Assembly (NCBI RefSeq): GCF_051020975.1
Contig: NC_135046.1
Coordinates: 3,844,001 to 3,908,000, forward strand
From: Osmia lignaria lignaria
Taxonomy: Eukaryota; Arthropoda; Insecta; Hymenoptera; Megachilidae
Reading direction: 5' to 3'
DNA length: 64,000 nucleotides
This document shows, one piece after another, positions 47,505 to 61,100 of this stretch (position 1 is its first letter; every line of letters begins with the position of its first letter). Under the pieces are notes generated by a model. It was not told the DNA's origin. It saw only the letters and a program-made list of their open reading frames with translations, and did not search any database. The position numbers were made by a program, and so were the translations under genes.

Positions 47505-50500
47505 ATTGACGCTGGCGTCTATAGAGAAATCCACTGTGTGCCAGTAGGTGGCCATGAATGTCCCACCAATTTGGTAGCCGTAACCCATATGAATCACTGT
47601 GTTTTTAATTTTTATCCACTGCTAGAAAGGTCACTTATTACCGTTAAAGAATTAAAATAACAAAAAGCAAGGGTGTAATAATGGAAACTGATATCGCTTT
47701 GAAGTTGAAAAGTAACAATTCCTAAGAGCTCGGCATCAAATGGTTTAATTTGTCCCCTCGCTTGAAGAATATCCTTTGCAAGCTCCGGAATATTATAGAT
47801 TTTGTGCGAACCAACAGGCTGTTCCAAAGGGAATTAACTTCATTTCACATTCAAGGGAACGTAAGTAGGTACCGAAGCATGGGTGACGATCTTACCATCG
47901 TGCACTCCGTTCTGTCGGACTTTGTCCTCGAGATCCGGAGATTCCTGCGAGGCATTAATGCACGTCTCGAGGATTTATAATTTCATAAAGGTAGTCAAGA
48001 ATTCCTGGTACCGTCGATACTTTTATTCGCTGGCCGAGCAGGAACATTTCCATAAAATGCTTCCTCCTTGAATCATGATTAACCGGCTACGTAATCTGGG
48101 TCAGTATTTACTGCAGAAGAAAAAGAAGATGCACCTACAGGGATCTTGCTCGCAGCATCCTGTTTGTACAAACTATTATTTCGTTTACTCTGTTTCTCAA
48201 ACGAAACTTCTAATATCGCTTCGAGAAGTAAATTCCTCTATTTTGCTTGTCGGATCATTTTTAACCCGATTTTGATTCGACGGTCTGCGGTGCTAAAATA
48301 ACCCCGGGCAAACCGAACGTGGCGCCTGCAAATCGAACGAGTTCCCGTGATCGGAATTTCACCGGCCGGAAGCTACGATCAAACATTTTATTTACACGAG
48401 CCAGATACGGGATGCTTATTAAATTTATTCGCGGAAAAGCGTCGCGATACGGATCCACGAGGAGCGGCCCCGGGCAACAACGAAATCCTGAAGAGACAGC
48501 GACGCGTAATTCCACGGATACCGCGAGAATAAATCAGAAACAAAGCTTCGCAAAGTTTAGCTCGCCGCCTCTTAACCCATATACCAGAAACAAGCTTACG
48601 ATTCGTCTCGGGATATTACGAGCTCTTAGCCGAACGTGGGTCGGTCGTAAAAAATTTCGTAGGCTCGAAACGAAGTAGCCTTGTTCGTTCCGAAGCGTTT
48701 ACCACCGGATAACTGATACCCTCGTCGCTCTTAGGTTCAACGTTATTTTCGTTTAACTCCCGCTACAGCGCCGGTATTACGAGCTGTTAAACTACTATTA
48801 CGGCATTTAATGCGATGCATCGTGGACGAAGGTTGCAACATGATTTAATTTGCACGGCCTGGTAACGTGTATCTTGATGTGTCCATTCGCTGGAACGCGA
48901 AATGCTCGTATTCATCCTACGATGACCGCGTCAATTTCGAGCCTGCATATTCTGACGATGATAGTTGCCGAAGTTTCGGGAATTCACGCGTAGAAAGACT
49001 GTTCGATGTACGAGGATGTCTGGTTGAATTGCATCAAATCGGTTCATTGACCGAGACTTGATTAATTAACCAGCAAGATTGACTATCCACAAAAGGAGTT
49101 TCTGTTTCAACTTGCATACTTTCTTTACACGTCGCGTTCGAAAGTATTCACCTCGCATATTACCCGTACTTTCTCTACCCTCTCGGGTAAGCACCACGTT
49201 GGAATCTATCATTTTTCTCTACAACAGATAGCTACTAACGTCGATAAAACGTAGAATCGCGGTTCTTCCTCTTGAACAACGTATATAACCTTCGTAAAAT
49301 ATGTAACGGATATCGTTACACGTAATTGTGAAATGTTTTTACGAGGGAGTAAGGTACCTAATGTTAGAAAATACACTAACTAACTTAAAAGGATTCCCTG
49401 TGTTTTTTTCTCCCTCAAAAATCGTACATGTAATACAATATTTTATTACGATATGATATTCATATTTTTATTCCATTTTAAATAATTTTAAAAATCGCTG
49501 AAAATCTACATTTTGCTGAACATAAAAGAACGAAAATCTTATCTACATTTTTGGTTAATCCTTTCGTGTAGAATTACTGCTCCCTTTCCTCTTGTACCAT
49601 CAGGTACGCGACACCCTTTACACAGTTTATCACACATCTAAATCTTTTATTAACACTCGTTCACACTCCGGTTTATTCGTCACGTTTTTCGTACTAATTC
49701 GCCGAGAACTCATTTCCACCGAAAAGCAACAAAAACCTTTTTCTTTTTACGAGTAAAATTATTCTCCCAGTGTCTGTGTTCGTTGCCAGATCTGCTGACA
49801 CAAGCCAAACGTCTTTCTTGCCACGCGGTATTCTTTCATCGCAAACAAAACAGACCCGTGAACGTACGTGCCCGTGGAACATAAAAATAAAGCACATCCA
49901 TACAAAGCAGATGTTCGTAGATATTCGCGCGGCAAATACATAGAATTCTTGATAATTCGTTTTTCATTAGGTATGAAAGCAATCGGATGACAGGACTAAA
50001 AATAAGAAGATTACAATTTGTCTTCATCAGCTTCCAACTTTCTCCTTGTACGGTTCAAACCTCTTCCGTCTAATCGATAGCAAGGACATTCGTCGAGCCA
50101 GCCTTCCATCTATTCATCCATCTATCCATCCCGTCTATCCGTTCGTTCAACCACGATTCTAACGCAGCGTGCGCCGGCATACAAGAAGCATCCATTATCA
50201 TTGTACAGCTTTTTGCGGCTAACGCTAACCGACTTTTTCTCGATACCTTCGATTCGTCGAAATGAAATTCCGCCGTCTCTTATTCGTCAGGGGTTCCGTG
50301 CCACGCTCCGTCAATTCGATTTCTTAACGACCGTCTAACGAGTTCCGGAATCTACGACAATTATGAAAGCGGGAATCTAATTTTTGGACGAAATGTGTTA
50401 AAAACGAAGGTTGTTGCCAGTTCGGGACGTCGAAATTCGATATTTTTAGATTTCCAAATCCCTTGGAATCGACTCGAATGTAAACGGTGCTTGCTATTAC

Positions 50501-53500
50501 GTTTTCATTAGCCCTTTATTGAAAGCTACCCCTGTCATAGCGATTAAATTTTCCACTCGCAATCTAGCTATCGCCTCCCCTGAATATCTAGCACACGTAG
50601 CTACGTTCGCGTTGTAACTTACAACAGAGCGTTATCTGAAGCTGTAACTATCGAGCGTTCGAGATTCAACGGTTTCAAGGAGAAACGATACGACACGGTG
50701 GACATGGTAGCCAGCGGGTATCGAATGAAATGAAAACGACCGATGGAAAACGAGGCTGGATATCAACAGTCTGCGTGAACGGTGCATTGCCGTTCGTCTA
50801 TGGTAGCCAGTAGGTCGGAAATCAAAAGGGAGAGAAAGGCTGGATACGTGGATAGGCAGGATAAACGGGACCAGGTAGGACGGAATCGAGAGATAGGGGT
50901 AGATTTAAAGGTCGCTCTGTTTTCATTGCTATTCCGAATCGTGCGGGCTTCCGCACGGCTTCTGTCGTCCTGTACGAAGGCATCGGCCTGATTGGTAAAT
51001 CTACGGCTGCTCAATGATGCGTTTATTTGCCGGAGAATTAGGGCGGGAAGCGAGACAGAACGACGACGAAGACGGTAACGACCGTACACGCTCGGAGGAG
51101 GGTGATGAGAAAGGAAAGAGACCAGCTTCCGAAAAGGGGTAGGGTCAGGAACCAGGAGGGTTGGTTAGCTTCACCCTGGCTTGGAGGGACGGACGTACTC
51201 CACCGCAATCAGTAAACCTGTAAAACATTGGATTAGGTGGCCTAACTCGACCTTACTCCGGCTTCGCTGGACCAGCGTACTTCCAATTTTCCCAGTCACG
51301 GCTCTTCTTCCAACTTCGCGATACGTTCTCCAATCGCGTACGAATCGCTTTCGTTTTATTCTTTCGATAACCTCCCAGGTATCCAACGATCATGCTTCCC
51401 TGTCGTTTGGTCGTTTTCGCAAATTCGCATAAACGAACTTGGCCATGCTAGGCAGAGTTTATTTTAATTCACTTGGAACTCATAGAATAAATTTTTTTTT
51501 TTTACTGAATCACGTCGAGTCAAAAATTCTAGAAAACTGAGGAATACCAATGTGAAATTTGTCGGTTCGTTATTTCGTTTAACGTAACATTCCAGAGGTT
51601 ATAGCTTCCATGTAGTCTCATCATCGGATTCCTAGAAGCTTGATTCAACTTCACCGTCTACCCTACGTCGCAGAACAACAGGGTTTAATTTATGTTATCA
51701 GTAGCAAAAGGGTTGTTTAAACTTGTAATGATGTACCTATGTATTATATCATTTGCATTTAGTGAATTTGAAGAAAATCCAATTACTCGCATAAGGGTTC
51801 AAATCAATACTGTTCTTTCAAAACATAGTGTTATAAAAATTCTATACGTACTCGCAAGAAACAATGTCTGTTGAAAATGAAATATCAATATTAAAAAACG
51901 ATCGGTAGTGAACGCTATTGTCGAGCATTTCAATAGCAGTTAACCTGTTAGCAAGGATATCGCTTGTCGTTATTATTCCGTTTTATTACACAAGCTCGTT
52001 TACCGTTCGCTCAGTTTTTGTTTGGCAATATTCGGAAAGTCGGGCTAGGTGTTTGTTACCGACGCATCGTCCGATTGCGCGTTCACTGCTGTTTGCGTTT
52101 AATATTTTCGAACGAAGCTCGATATTTTTCAAGAAAATAACGCGTTATTGTGAAACGTACGAGAATTGATAACAACCGAACGCAATAAGATATATTTTCT
52201 CTAATCAATTGTAGAAATTCGTTATCAGCAACGAGATTTACCGATCCTTGTAATTTTTTCACGATCGATTCATCGTTTTTAAACGAACCGCTCTAGAATT
52301 CGATCAGAATTGCTTCTAGTCGGATCTGGTGAAAATTTAACGACGCTCAACAATGAAAAAGTGCCTGCTTCGATGGCGTGTTCCTTGCCAAAGAAAAAGT
52401 TCCTTTGTACCCTGTACGCCATGTATCGTTCAAAAGATTGTCAAGTAATTTTTTAACGTCAGATATTAGCCATTGGACCAGCTTTTTCTAGAATCTCCAG
52501 CTCCGTCGTATTAAATTGTCGCATACAAAATGGCAGACTTTGAAAGATGAAGAGTCTGAAGGCTAAATAAAAATCTTTTGCAATTAGCCGCCTAATTTAA
52601 AGTCTGAATTTCAAACGTGCGAAAAATCCAAACGCAACGTGTTCGCATAGATAGCTGAATGTTTGCGAAACGGCTCTCAATCCCTCTGTATAAATCAAAA
52701 TCGTGGCGTGTATTTGGGAACTTCCGATTTCAATTTCGATCTACAAACAATTGGCGAACGCAGTCGTTTTCTTTTCAAATCGATTTCGCGTTCTCGTTCG
52801 TGGGAAAAAAAGAATCTCGAAACTTTTTTGGCCTCGCTCGTAGAAAATAAACAAACGGTTAATAGTTCTTGCATAATCGCGAATCAACGCGAATTAAATG
52901 CGATAGGATTGCACATCCTGCAGAGATTGTTCGCTGATTAAATAACGAAAGGTAATCCGTAATCGACTTTGCAAGAGGAGAAAGAAAAATCGGGCGATTA
53001 AATAATAGCCGGATTGATTCGCGAACGAGTGTCTTTTACGAAACAAACAAAGCGAGAATGTTTCGCGTTCAATTTAATCGCGGAACCGTTCTGCTTTCTT
53101 TCGGATCCATTTAAATTATACGAGGAAATATTTTCAAGCTCAACCTGACAACGTAGCGCGAAAGAAATTAAAAAGGAACTGCAGTTCATTGAGAACGATG
53201 TTAATGGCGTTTATTGAGAATGACATATTTTGATTATGCTTTAACGACGTATTTTTTTCTTAATACGTTGCCGACAATTTCATTCAAGAAAGGACAAGCG
53301 ATTTAAATTCATTAAACTCCCACAAGATTATTTTCAAATAAAACAATTCTGCTAATAAATAAACTTCTGAAAGGAAGAAAAATATTGCACGTTTATTAAT
53401 AATTCAATATCGAGATTCTTGCTCGGAGATACAGAAGGAAACAATGCACAAAAGAAAGTCGACTCTTTTGTCCAGGGAATTAACTCCCGACTGAAATCTG

Positions 53501-53800
53501 ATTCATCCTTCCTAGGTTTCTCACTCGAACGGAAATCAAAGGGAAACTTCGAACGGTACCTCTTCGGGACGCGTCGATATTTTCCAGGGAAAAATATTTC
53601 GAAAGAACCGAGATCGTTCGGAGTTTCCTTCGCGTTGATCGAGCCGTACGTTTTATCCGCTTTGCCGGGCGTTGATCGCGTCTGGATTCTTCGAACGGAC
53701 TTCCTCGAAACGCTCGCGGTATCCTCGAGGTACACATCGCGTTCCGAGCAATCCATTCGACAATGTTTTCGTCGAAATCACGAAATCGTGATGCAGCGTG

Positions 53801-56800
53801 GTGTAATCTGAAAAAGGGGGCCGAAGGGGTGAGAAGGTTGGAAGGTTGGTGGATTGAAAAAAGGAGGTGGAAGGGAGGAAGGAAAAGGGTGAAGAAAAAT
53901 CAGGGAAGGAGGAGGGGGGTTAAAATCGAGAAAGCCGGTGGGGGATGAGTGGTGCCTGGTGCGCTCGCGCACACTGACACCAGGGGTTGATAGCAGCGTG
54001 CGCGCGAAGTCTGTCGCTGGAGAACCGAACCGGTGCTGCTGGCACGAGTATCGTGTCTCGTATACGTTCCCAGTTGATCTGCTGGTGTGTGTTGGTAGCA
54101 CTGACATGGAGCGACGTTGGTGGTAGTGGTGGATCTGGAAGCGGTGGTAGTGGAGAACGCTGGTGGTGGTGGTTGAAATAGTGGGGGGAAGGATGTCGGA
54201 GGGTTGCTGAAGTTTCCCTAACGCTCGATGGCGTACCAGTGCGGATCGTGATTCTGTGGGACGTGCAGCGTCGCGACACTCTACTCTCTTCCTCTTTGAC
54301 ACTCTCTGTCTCTTTGCTCCGTACGAAACCGATCGACGACACACGCACGATGATCAAGACGATTCGCAGCGTGACACGTATGATCGGATCGTAATCGGTT
54401 CGGGACACGAATCAAATGTAAAATCGGGATCAAAAGTTGCGGTGGGTCATCGCGAGGATTGCGACCGGTCATCGACGTCTGACGTCGTCGCGTGACATCG
54501 CGTCCGCTCGCTGGACGTGACGAGAGACGGCTAAAGAACGCTCGGGAGAGGATCACGCGCGTGTTTCGCGATCTTCAACATCTCCCTGTTCCTTTGACCC
54601 GTAACTTTGCCGTCTTCGCGCCAGAAACTGGACGAAGATCGGAAGGTACGAGACCATAGACGATAGAACGGGGAGAGAGAATTTTTCCGGTGGAGACGAC
54701 CGACCGATGGAACGTTGGTGTTCCACTCGAACGAGAAATTATCCGTGCACGATCCGATGAAAAATACCGCTCTCCTTTTCGAACATGTTTTCCATATGAT
54801 CTTAAAAGAGGATGACTCCACTTTTGTCCTTTTTTCTTTCATTCCCACTGATACATTCTATTGTAAGGTATCCCTTATTTTCTGTTCGCTGAAAGTGTGA
54901 ATCGTACAGGATCGCGATGTTCCACCTTTCATCCCTCAAATTAATATTTCGATCCTTTGACCGCGAAACTGCTGCACGGTATGCAATATCCGACTGGCCA
55001 TTTTTGATCGGTGAGTTTCGTTTAACGCGACAAACGTACATCAGTCTACTTGCCTCGACTTTGATCGCTTCGATCCAAAATATCGATCATTTTTACCTCG
55101 CGCGAATCCACGTTCCGTGACGATAGCAGAAAAGACACGTCCGCAAAGGCTTTTTCTCGTATTCCCAGAGGCAGCAGTGAAATTATTAACCGCGTCGCCA
55201 GCCATGTTTATTAATCGAACCGGTAATATTTGCCAACAGAACATCAATAATAATACTCGCGATGCTCGTGCGACGTTGGTTGATCGCGCTTGTTGACCAC
55301 GGTGCAATATTTTCAGGGGATAATTCAGAAAAAATTCAGGAAAAAACAAGGGAGAAAGGAAATGCAAAATTTATGCATCGTCAGTGTCATTTCGAAGCGA
55401 AAATTGGACAGTTCGCATAGAACGATGGCGTTGCTTCGCTCGTTCGTCCCGCGGCGATTCCTCCCGGGAAAAATGTAAACGTCGCACCGATATCTGTCCC
55501 TCGGACCTTGTAAAAAATGTATCCACGTTTGTCGTTGTCGATCGAGGGAACAATGGACGTTGAACGTAACAGCGACACGATTGTTCGTCGACGAACGAGG
55601 GTTTCCAATTAAAATAAAATTGTTCTGCGAGCTCTGACTCGTCGAAGGAGTTACTAAATCGTTTCGACATTCTCGATATCGTCTTCGTTCTTTGTCCTTT
55701 GTGTCTCTGGCTCTTTGTCGATTCTCATTGTGTCGCTACTGAAACGTTTTCCCATCGTTTCACGTTTTTCATCACCTTTTACCAATGAAATTCCCATGAT
55801 AGTCTTTCATGCAGCACCAGTGGATCGAAGCTTGCGATTTGTCCGGTTCTTTCGCGACCTTGAGCACTCGCGACCCATGATTACGTCGAGGTAGAACTTG
55901 CTCCAGACCGGATTGATAAAATTCTTGAATCCAGCGGCTGGAACTGGATCCACCAGAGTCTCAGGGCAGACTCTCGGGATCGTAAAGAGAGTCCGAGCAG
56001 GGAACTCATTGTCAGTGGTATTTCCAATTGGCCAGTTGCGATCTGTTGCGAGGAAACCGGTCCTCAGACCGGCTCGACTCTTCGACTTTGCCCTCTCTTG
56101 TTCTTTTTCTCCTTCTCGTTACTCGCGAATCCAGTCGCGAGTTATCTCCTTTCCTTCTCTCTCACCCGTATCACCCTTATCTCCTCCTTTCTCCTCTTTG
56201 GCGAACGTTCGCCAGCCAACTTCTTCGCACCAGCTACTAGTCTCTTTCTGCTTTCATTTCAGTGTTTACGCGGCGAACGTATGGCGGCGCCGATCGAAGG
56301 ACCAGTGCGCGCAACATCCTGTTCGCAACATCAACGCACCGACGAGTGCTGGGCAGGTGCAACCACCTGCTTCCTCATCGACTTCGAACATCCTGGATCC
56401 GGAAGGAATTTCATAGAAACGCCAGAAGCATACACGAAGACAACCTTGGATGCAGTTGTTCGATATTGAAAAAGAGAAACGGGATGAACGTAACAATTTC
56501 GATTGTGTTTCACCTTTGACGCGGAACGAAAAGTCAGACCACGAAAAAGTGGTTGCCCGTGGAAACTTCTTCGCTCTGGTGGTTATAGAAACTTTTCCAC
56601 GGACAGTGAGCGGTCGTAACGCGTACCAGCCTGAAGATTCTTGTTCTATTTTCGGGAAAAGGATGGCGTGAAACCTCGACTAACAGTCCGGCGAGCTTTC
56701 TTCTTCCCGGTGTTCTTGGACCGTCTGTGAAATTCGCTCGTCTTTGACGAGAGAAAAGAGGCAAACAACGGGGATGGATGTTCTATTCGAGCTTCGACTC

Positions 56801-58101
56801 GAACGTACTTTGTCGATTCGCTTGTGGGTCGTGAAGATCATTTAAGAACCTCTCGGTATTGTGAACCGACTCTTTTATGTCTCCTAATATCCAGTTCTCG
56901 ATATGTACATACGTGTACTTTTTAATGATGCGTGTGATAACCGTTTTCCGTACAGTGTCATCGAACTCCTTCGTTAAGATCAAAGTGTGAAAAAGCAGTG
57001 TGAAAGCGGAGCAAGGTATTACCGATCGTTCGTTTCGTTCGTCGTCGATTTGAAAGATTGCACCCGGGAATCTCGGAGTCCCTGGCTGCCTAAGAGGATT
57101 TTCAAAGGTGGAAGAAGCTTCTAGCGAAGAGGCTCGTTTCCGTGGATCGTTGCAACGAAGACGATCTTGCAAGAAACCGCTTGAAAGCTTGATTAATTGC
57201 GCTCGGTGGCAGCCCGGTGACCGGTGCACGCCAACCATGCATCGCTCGGGCTGCGCCGTTCGCTCCAGAAATAGCAGGGCGAACGTCGTTTCCTGTAAAA
57301 GAGCCGATTCTCCTTATCTGCTTCCGCCTTGCCGATAAGGCATCGAGGACGAAGATTAGAAGGAAGAGAGGAGAGGAGGAGAAGTAGGAGGTGGAGTAGG
57401 AGGAGAGAAGTTTATCCAGTGGAACGTAAACGTAAACGACAAGTGACCGAACGAGGTTTCGCGACACAGGGGTCGATCGGGAGAAGAACACAACAAGGGT
57501 AGTGAACGGTGGTTGCGCGGCCACGGTGGAGGGGTGGGGGGACGCGAGGGCTCGAGAAGTCGACGGCAGAGCGCACGGGTTTAGTATTTGATCGGTCGCG
57601 ATTCGGTTAACACAGAGATACGTTCGGTTCTCTCGCGTAAACTCGGTCGTTCGCGAATTGTTGTGACTCCGTGGGGTCCGTAAACACGACGTTCGTCGAT
57701 CCCCGAGTCCATTCGTTGTTTACCCGTCCGGCCGTAAGTAGTGTAACGAAACTTGCCTGTTGTGTCACGTGAAATCGTCAACGATATTTTCGTTCTGTTT
57801 CGTTCGCGATGCTACTCGGTTTTCATATCAACGTCGCGAGTGAAACACGTGAATAATAACAGCTGTCCAGTTATCGTTGCGAGCCATCACGATTTCGATG
57901 ATCTGCCTCGGATCGTTTCCCGCCAGACGAAGGGAAGAGAGACGAACCACCAGCGTGAGATCGAATTTTGCGAGGGACAAGGGAAAAGGGACGAACGCAC
58001 GATTATCAAAACGATATTGTATCCGTTATCAACGTGGATCGAATTAGATTAGAATCGACGACGGGCCATCCGCAACAGGCCGGGCCAAAGTCGTGAACAT
58101 C
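53801..58101 (+). promoter_or_regulatory. GC- and purine-rich promoter/5'UTR region of the plus-strand gene starting at 58102
   Basis: Base composition changes abruptly from AT-rich to CpG- and G-rich. A purine-rich tract lies at about 53813-53950, GGT-rich repeats at 54115-54176, a second GA-rich tract at 57355-57415 and dense CpG at 57500-58080. Many open frames on both strands reflect the loss of AT-rich stops, not coding. Untranslated exons may be present but cannot be delimited. Confidence 0.4.
54115..54176. repeat. GGT/GTGG-rich imperfect simple repeat
   Basis: Imperfect GGTGGTAGTGGTGG-type repetition on the plus strand. It is G-rich enough for quadruplex potential. Confidence 0.75.
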
Positions 58102-58186
58102 ATGGATTGGTGGCTGCGGGGATGGATTGTCTACATCTACTTGTTACGGATCGTCCTCAGGACAGCAGCTAACAGCGGATTTTTCG
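58102..58186 (+). CDS. First coding exon (signal peptide) of an unidentified secreted or membrane protein, truncated by the window
   Basis: ATG at 58102 opens 28 codons, MDWWLRGWIVYIYLLRIV then LRTAANSGFF, plus one base before a strong donor (gtgagt). The peptide has the layout of a signal sequence: a short start with one Arg, a hydrophobic core and a small-residue AANS cleavage zone. It follows a GC-rich leader-like region, as expected for a real start. A large phase-1 first intron after a signal exon is typical of neuronal cell-adhesion and receptor genes, but the family cannot be named from this exon. No second exon was recognised before 64000. Confidence 0.5.
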
Positions 58187-61100
58187 GTGAGTACCATTTT
58201 TTCATTCATTTTCATTTCCTTTGTCTATGACTCTGCATGTTTACGAGGAGATTTAACCAAGTGCTAATTCATCGTTACTCGACGCGTCTCGGTCGAGCTA
58301 TTACATTATTTTGAAATGTCTTGTTCTTTGTCGAGTTCGTCGACACATATTTCGCTTTTTAAGGAAGATCCGCTGAAAAGATTTCGGTGTTACACAGGAG
58401 CTTTACGGTTCCTTTGTGACACCGTTCGCTCACTGGGTTTTTTAATTAGCCTTTACGAATTACACTTTCCCTTTACGCTCGCGAAAAGCTGACTCATCCT
58501 CAATGTGCTTTATTTCGGTGATTTCGTTTTTAAGAATAGCTTTCGGACAATAACCGATGACATCGAAAAGTGTTAATTGGTAATTTGGAGAACACGTTGA
58601 GTCAATTATTTCCAGGCAATCATGCCAGATATTATCGGAATTTGTTAGACAGGAATTCCGTGTCAAAGGCTTTCTTGATAAACGAAACGAAATTTTGTTT
58701 CGCGATAAAAGGAGAGGAAGAAAACGTACGGTACGAAGTAAACAGAAGACGAGATTGTCGCATGAAATCCAACGCAAAATTACTTTAACCTTTTCGAGTG
58801 GTGTGGCACGAGGCACAAAAGAGAGCCCGTCCGCTAGTCAATGACTCCTACAATGTGTACACGAGTACACGGTGAAATTGAACGCGTAGCATTTTTTATG
58901 GATTACTTCCGGCACATTCTTCCCGCCACAAAAGAGTGGCATCGTATTGCGCGTGCAATTCACTGTTTAACTGCGGCGAGGCGCCTCCTGAAAATAAGGG
59001 AACGAAGTTGAACGTAAATAAAAGCAGCCTTTTGTCGAATCGTGAAAACGTACTCGAGAACGACACGGTATTCGCGTTTATTTCCATTCTGTGATATTTT
59101 CCGCGCTTTTTTCCCCAGATTATAAGGGAACGTAATTTTACAAAGCTGCTGAAAATTCATCGAGTTAAGGCAATTAATTGATTAAAAGTCACACTCGTGA
59201 CGATAAATCTTCTCAAGTCATCGCGTCTCTCTTTTTTCTATTTGAAAATTAACATAAATAAATGTTGGTTACGGATTATGAAGATGCATCGACGTTGTTG
59301 CAATATGCATCTCGCTGTCCAATTTATTTGACACGTCGCGCTTTCTATTCGCGAAGCTAATCAAACATGGATAAGATTAAAGCGTTAGCCAGAGTTGCAG
59401 TTGTTATTAGAATGCTTTGATATTAATTGTGATTGATGATGAGGGAGCCGTTATACGAGCATACGTATCCTGAATAAAGGATGACAGTAAGGTGCGGTGT
59501 CTTATCTCGCGAAGTTAACCACGATGGTGGTGAAAGTTTGAAACGGTTTTGAAATATTTAAAAGCCTTTAACAGCATCGTCTTTATGGATTTCAGTTATG
59601 ATAACTAGAATAATATTTTTATGAAATCCTTCAATTTTCCAGTACTTGGATAATTTTGTTAACAGGGATTAATGTTTGCTGGATCGACTCTTCGAGTTGG
59701 AATTATTAATCTCACGTGTTTTATGCGCTTTCGACTAATCAAATGTACGCTTCAAGTAGTCGTGTCCATTCATTGACACACATTTGTCAATCCGTAAGCG
59801 TCCCTGATCTACGAGATCGTACTACCACCGAGTTAATCGCTAGCTTACCGCTCGAAATTAATTAGTAATCGCGGTTAACCGCGACTCGTATGCTTCTGAA
59901 TGCCTGTTGTCGGTTTCGAGAAACGATTCACCGCTACACAGACTGTTCCTCCGCGAATTGTACCCGCGCGATAAATGCCTGGTATTCAGCGAGAAAATCT
60001 CCCATGTTTTTTCAATTTTTCTCTTATTTGGTAAAATTGTAAGTTTCCATTCACCGTATTGAGTAGAAGATACAAGATGAATGTCTAGAATCATATTGTA
60101 ATCTGTCATAGATGACAACTTTCCCGGAGGATATTTCTTAAAGTGTCTTTGTCAGTCTTCGTTGTCTTTCACGAACGCCATCCACGTCATTTTCGGTAGA
60201 ATTTTTCGTAAAATGTGTTTAAAGCAGAGGACTGTAAATCTTGTTCAAGGATTAATCTTACAACTATAAACGAAGGGAAGATGAGAGGTGGTTTCTCAGT
60301 AAGTCGATGAAATTTTCAATGGCGTCGGTGTAAACGTCGTCTCGTTTCCTACGAGCGAGAAATTTAAAAGTATGCTTCGATTAAAATACAATTAAGCCAG
60401 GATTCATAGGGCGGGAAATTGAATTAACATAAATTAGCATCGGGAGCGGCCGTTTGCGCGTGCTAAATTTTATTTAAACGAGAAACACGGAAGCAGCGTA
60501 TACAGGAATCTGCAATTAATGAACGCGATATACCCCGCGTTTCCTCGCTCGTCCTTTTATCATAATTGATCGATATTAAGCATACTTTTGCTGCGTTTGA
60601 AACGGGAACGACAGAATCTAACCAGAGGATAAGTCACTTTCATCTTCTTTATTAAACGTTTTAACACCGAGTACACCAGTCGTAACTTCAAAGAATAGTC
60701 TCTTATCGTCGCGACGCGATTTTTCTCTAGTATTTTCATGAATAAAGAATTTTCAATTTGCCGGTAAACGGAAGTATACGTTTCACGGGGTTTTAGAAGA
60801 CGGTTTGGTCGCGCTTTTTTTTACGCGATAATCAAAGTATGAATAGTGAAGCGATCGCGTGAACGGTGGGGTTGAATAAGAAGTCGCGCTCGTTCGAGTC
60901 GAATCAATAATCGTGAACTCTTCCTCGGATTCATTAATCTTCGTGAAATACGCTCGATTCGGTCAGGTGGATCGGGTTATTAAAATACGATCAGTTTTTA
61001 CCGTACGATCGTCCCGTTTGTTCAGACAAGCCACTGTCAATCGACAATCGAAACAATCGACGGGGTAATATTCGCAAAACTACGAAAATCATTATTGTGT

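Larger units (their letters stand above)
37741..53800. other. Gene desert between RyR and the next plus-strand gene
   Basis: About 16 kb of AT-rich DNA. Open frames of 60-140 codons occur on both strands, but none has a recognisable domain, a good splice context or a family match. Small features inside are a hairpin (38483-38502), T-runs (45696-45715 and 51492-51503), a TTAA-centred palindrome (47489-47504) and two copies of a CACTCGAGCC(C/T)TTAA word. Moderately GC-rich patches such as 48290-48700 could be regulatory. Confidence 0.6.

Noticed and set aside
48319..48678. 119-codon plus-strand frame in a GC-richer patch
   Set aside because: Arg/Ser-rich without a motif, and an overlapping alternative frame is just as open.
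53778..54408. Two overlapping 160-190 codon minus-strand frames
   Set aside because: They are translations of a purine tract and GGT repeats (Pro/His/Thr-rich low complexity), with no splice or family support.
55898..56416. 172-codon plus-strand frame in the GC-rich region
   Set aside because: High GC removes chance stops. Several overlapping frames on both strands are equally open and none shows a domain.
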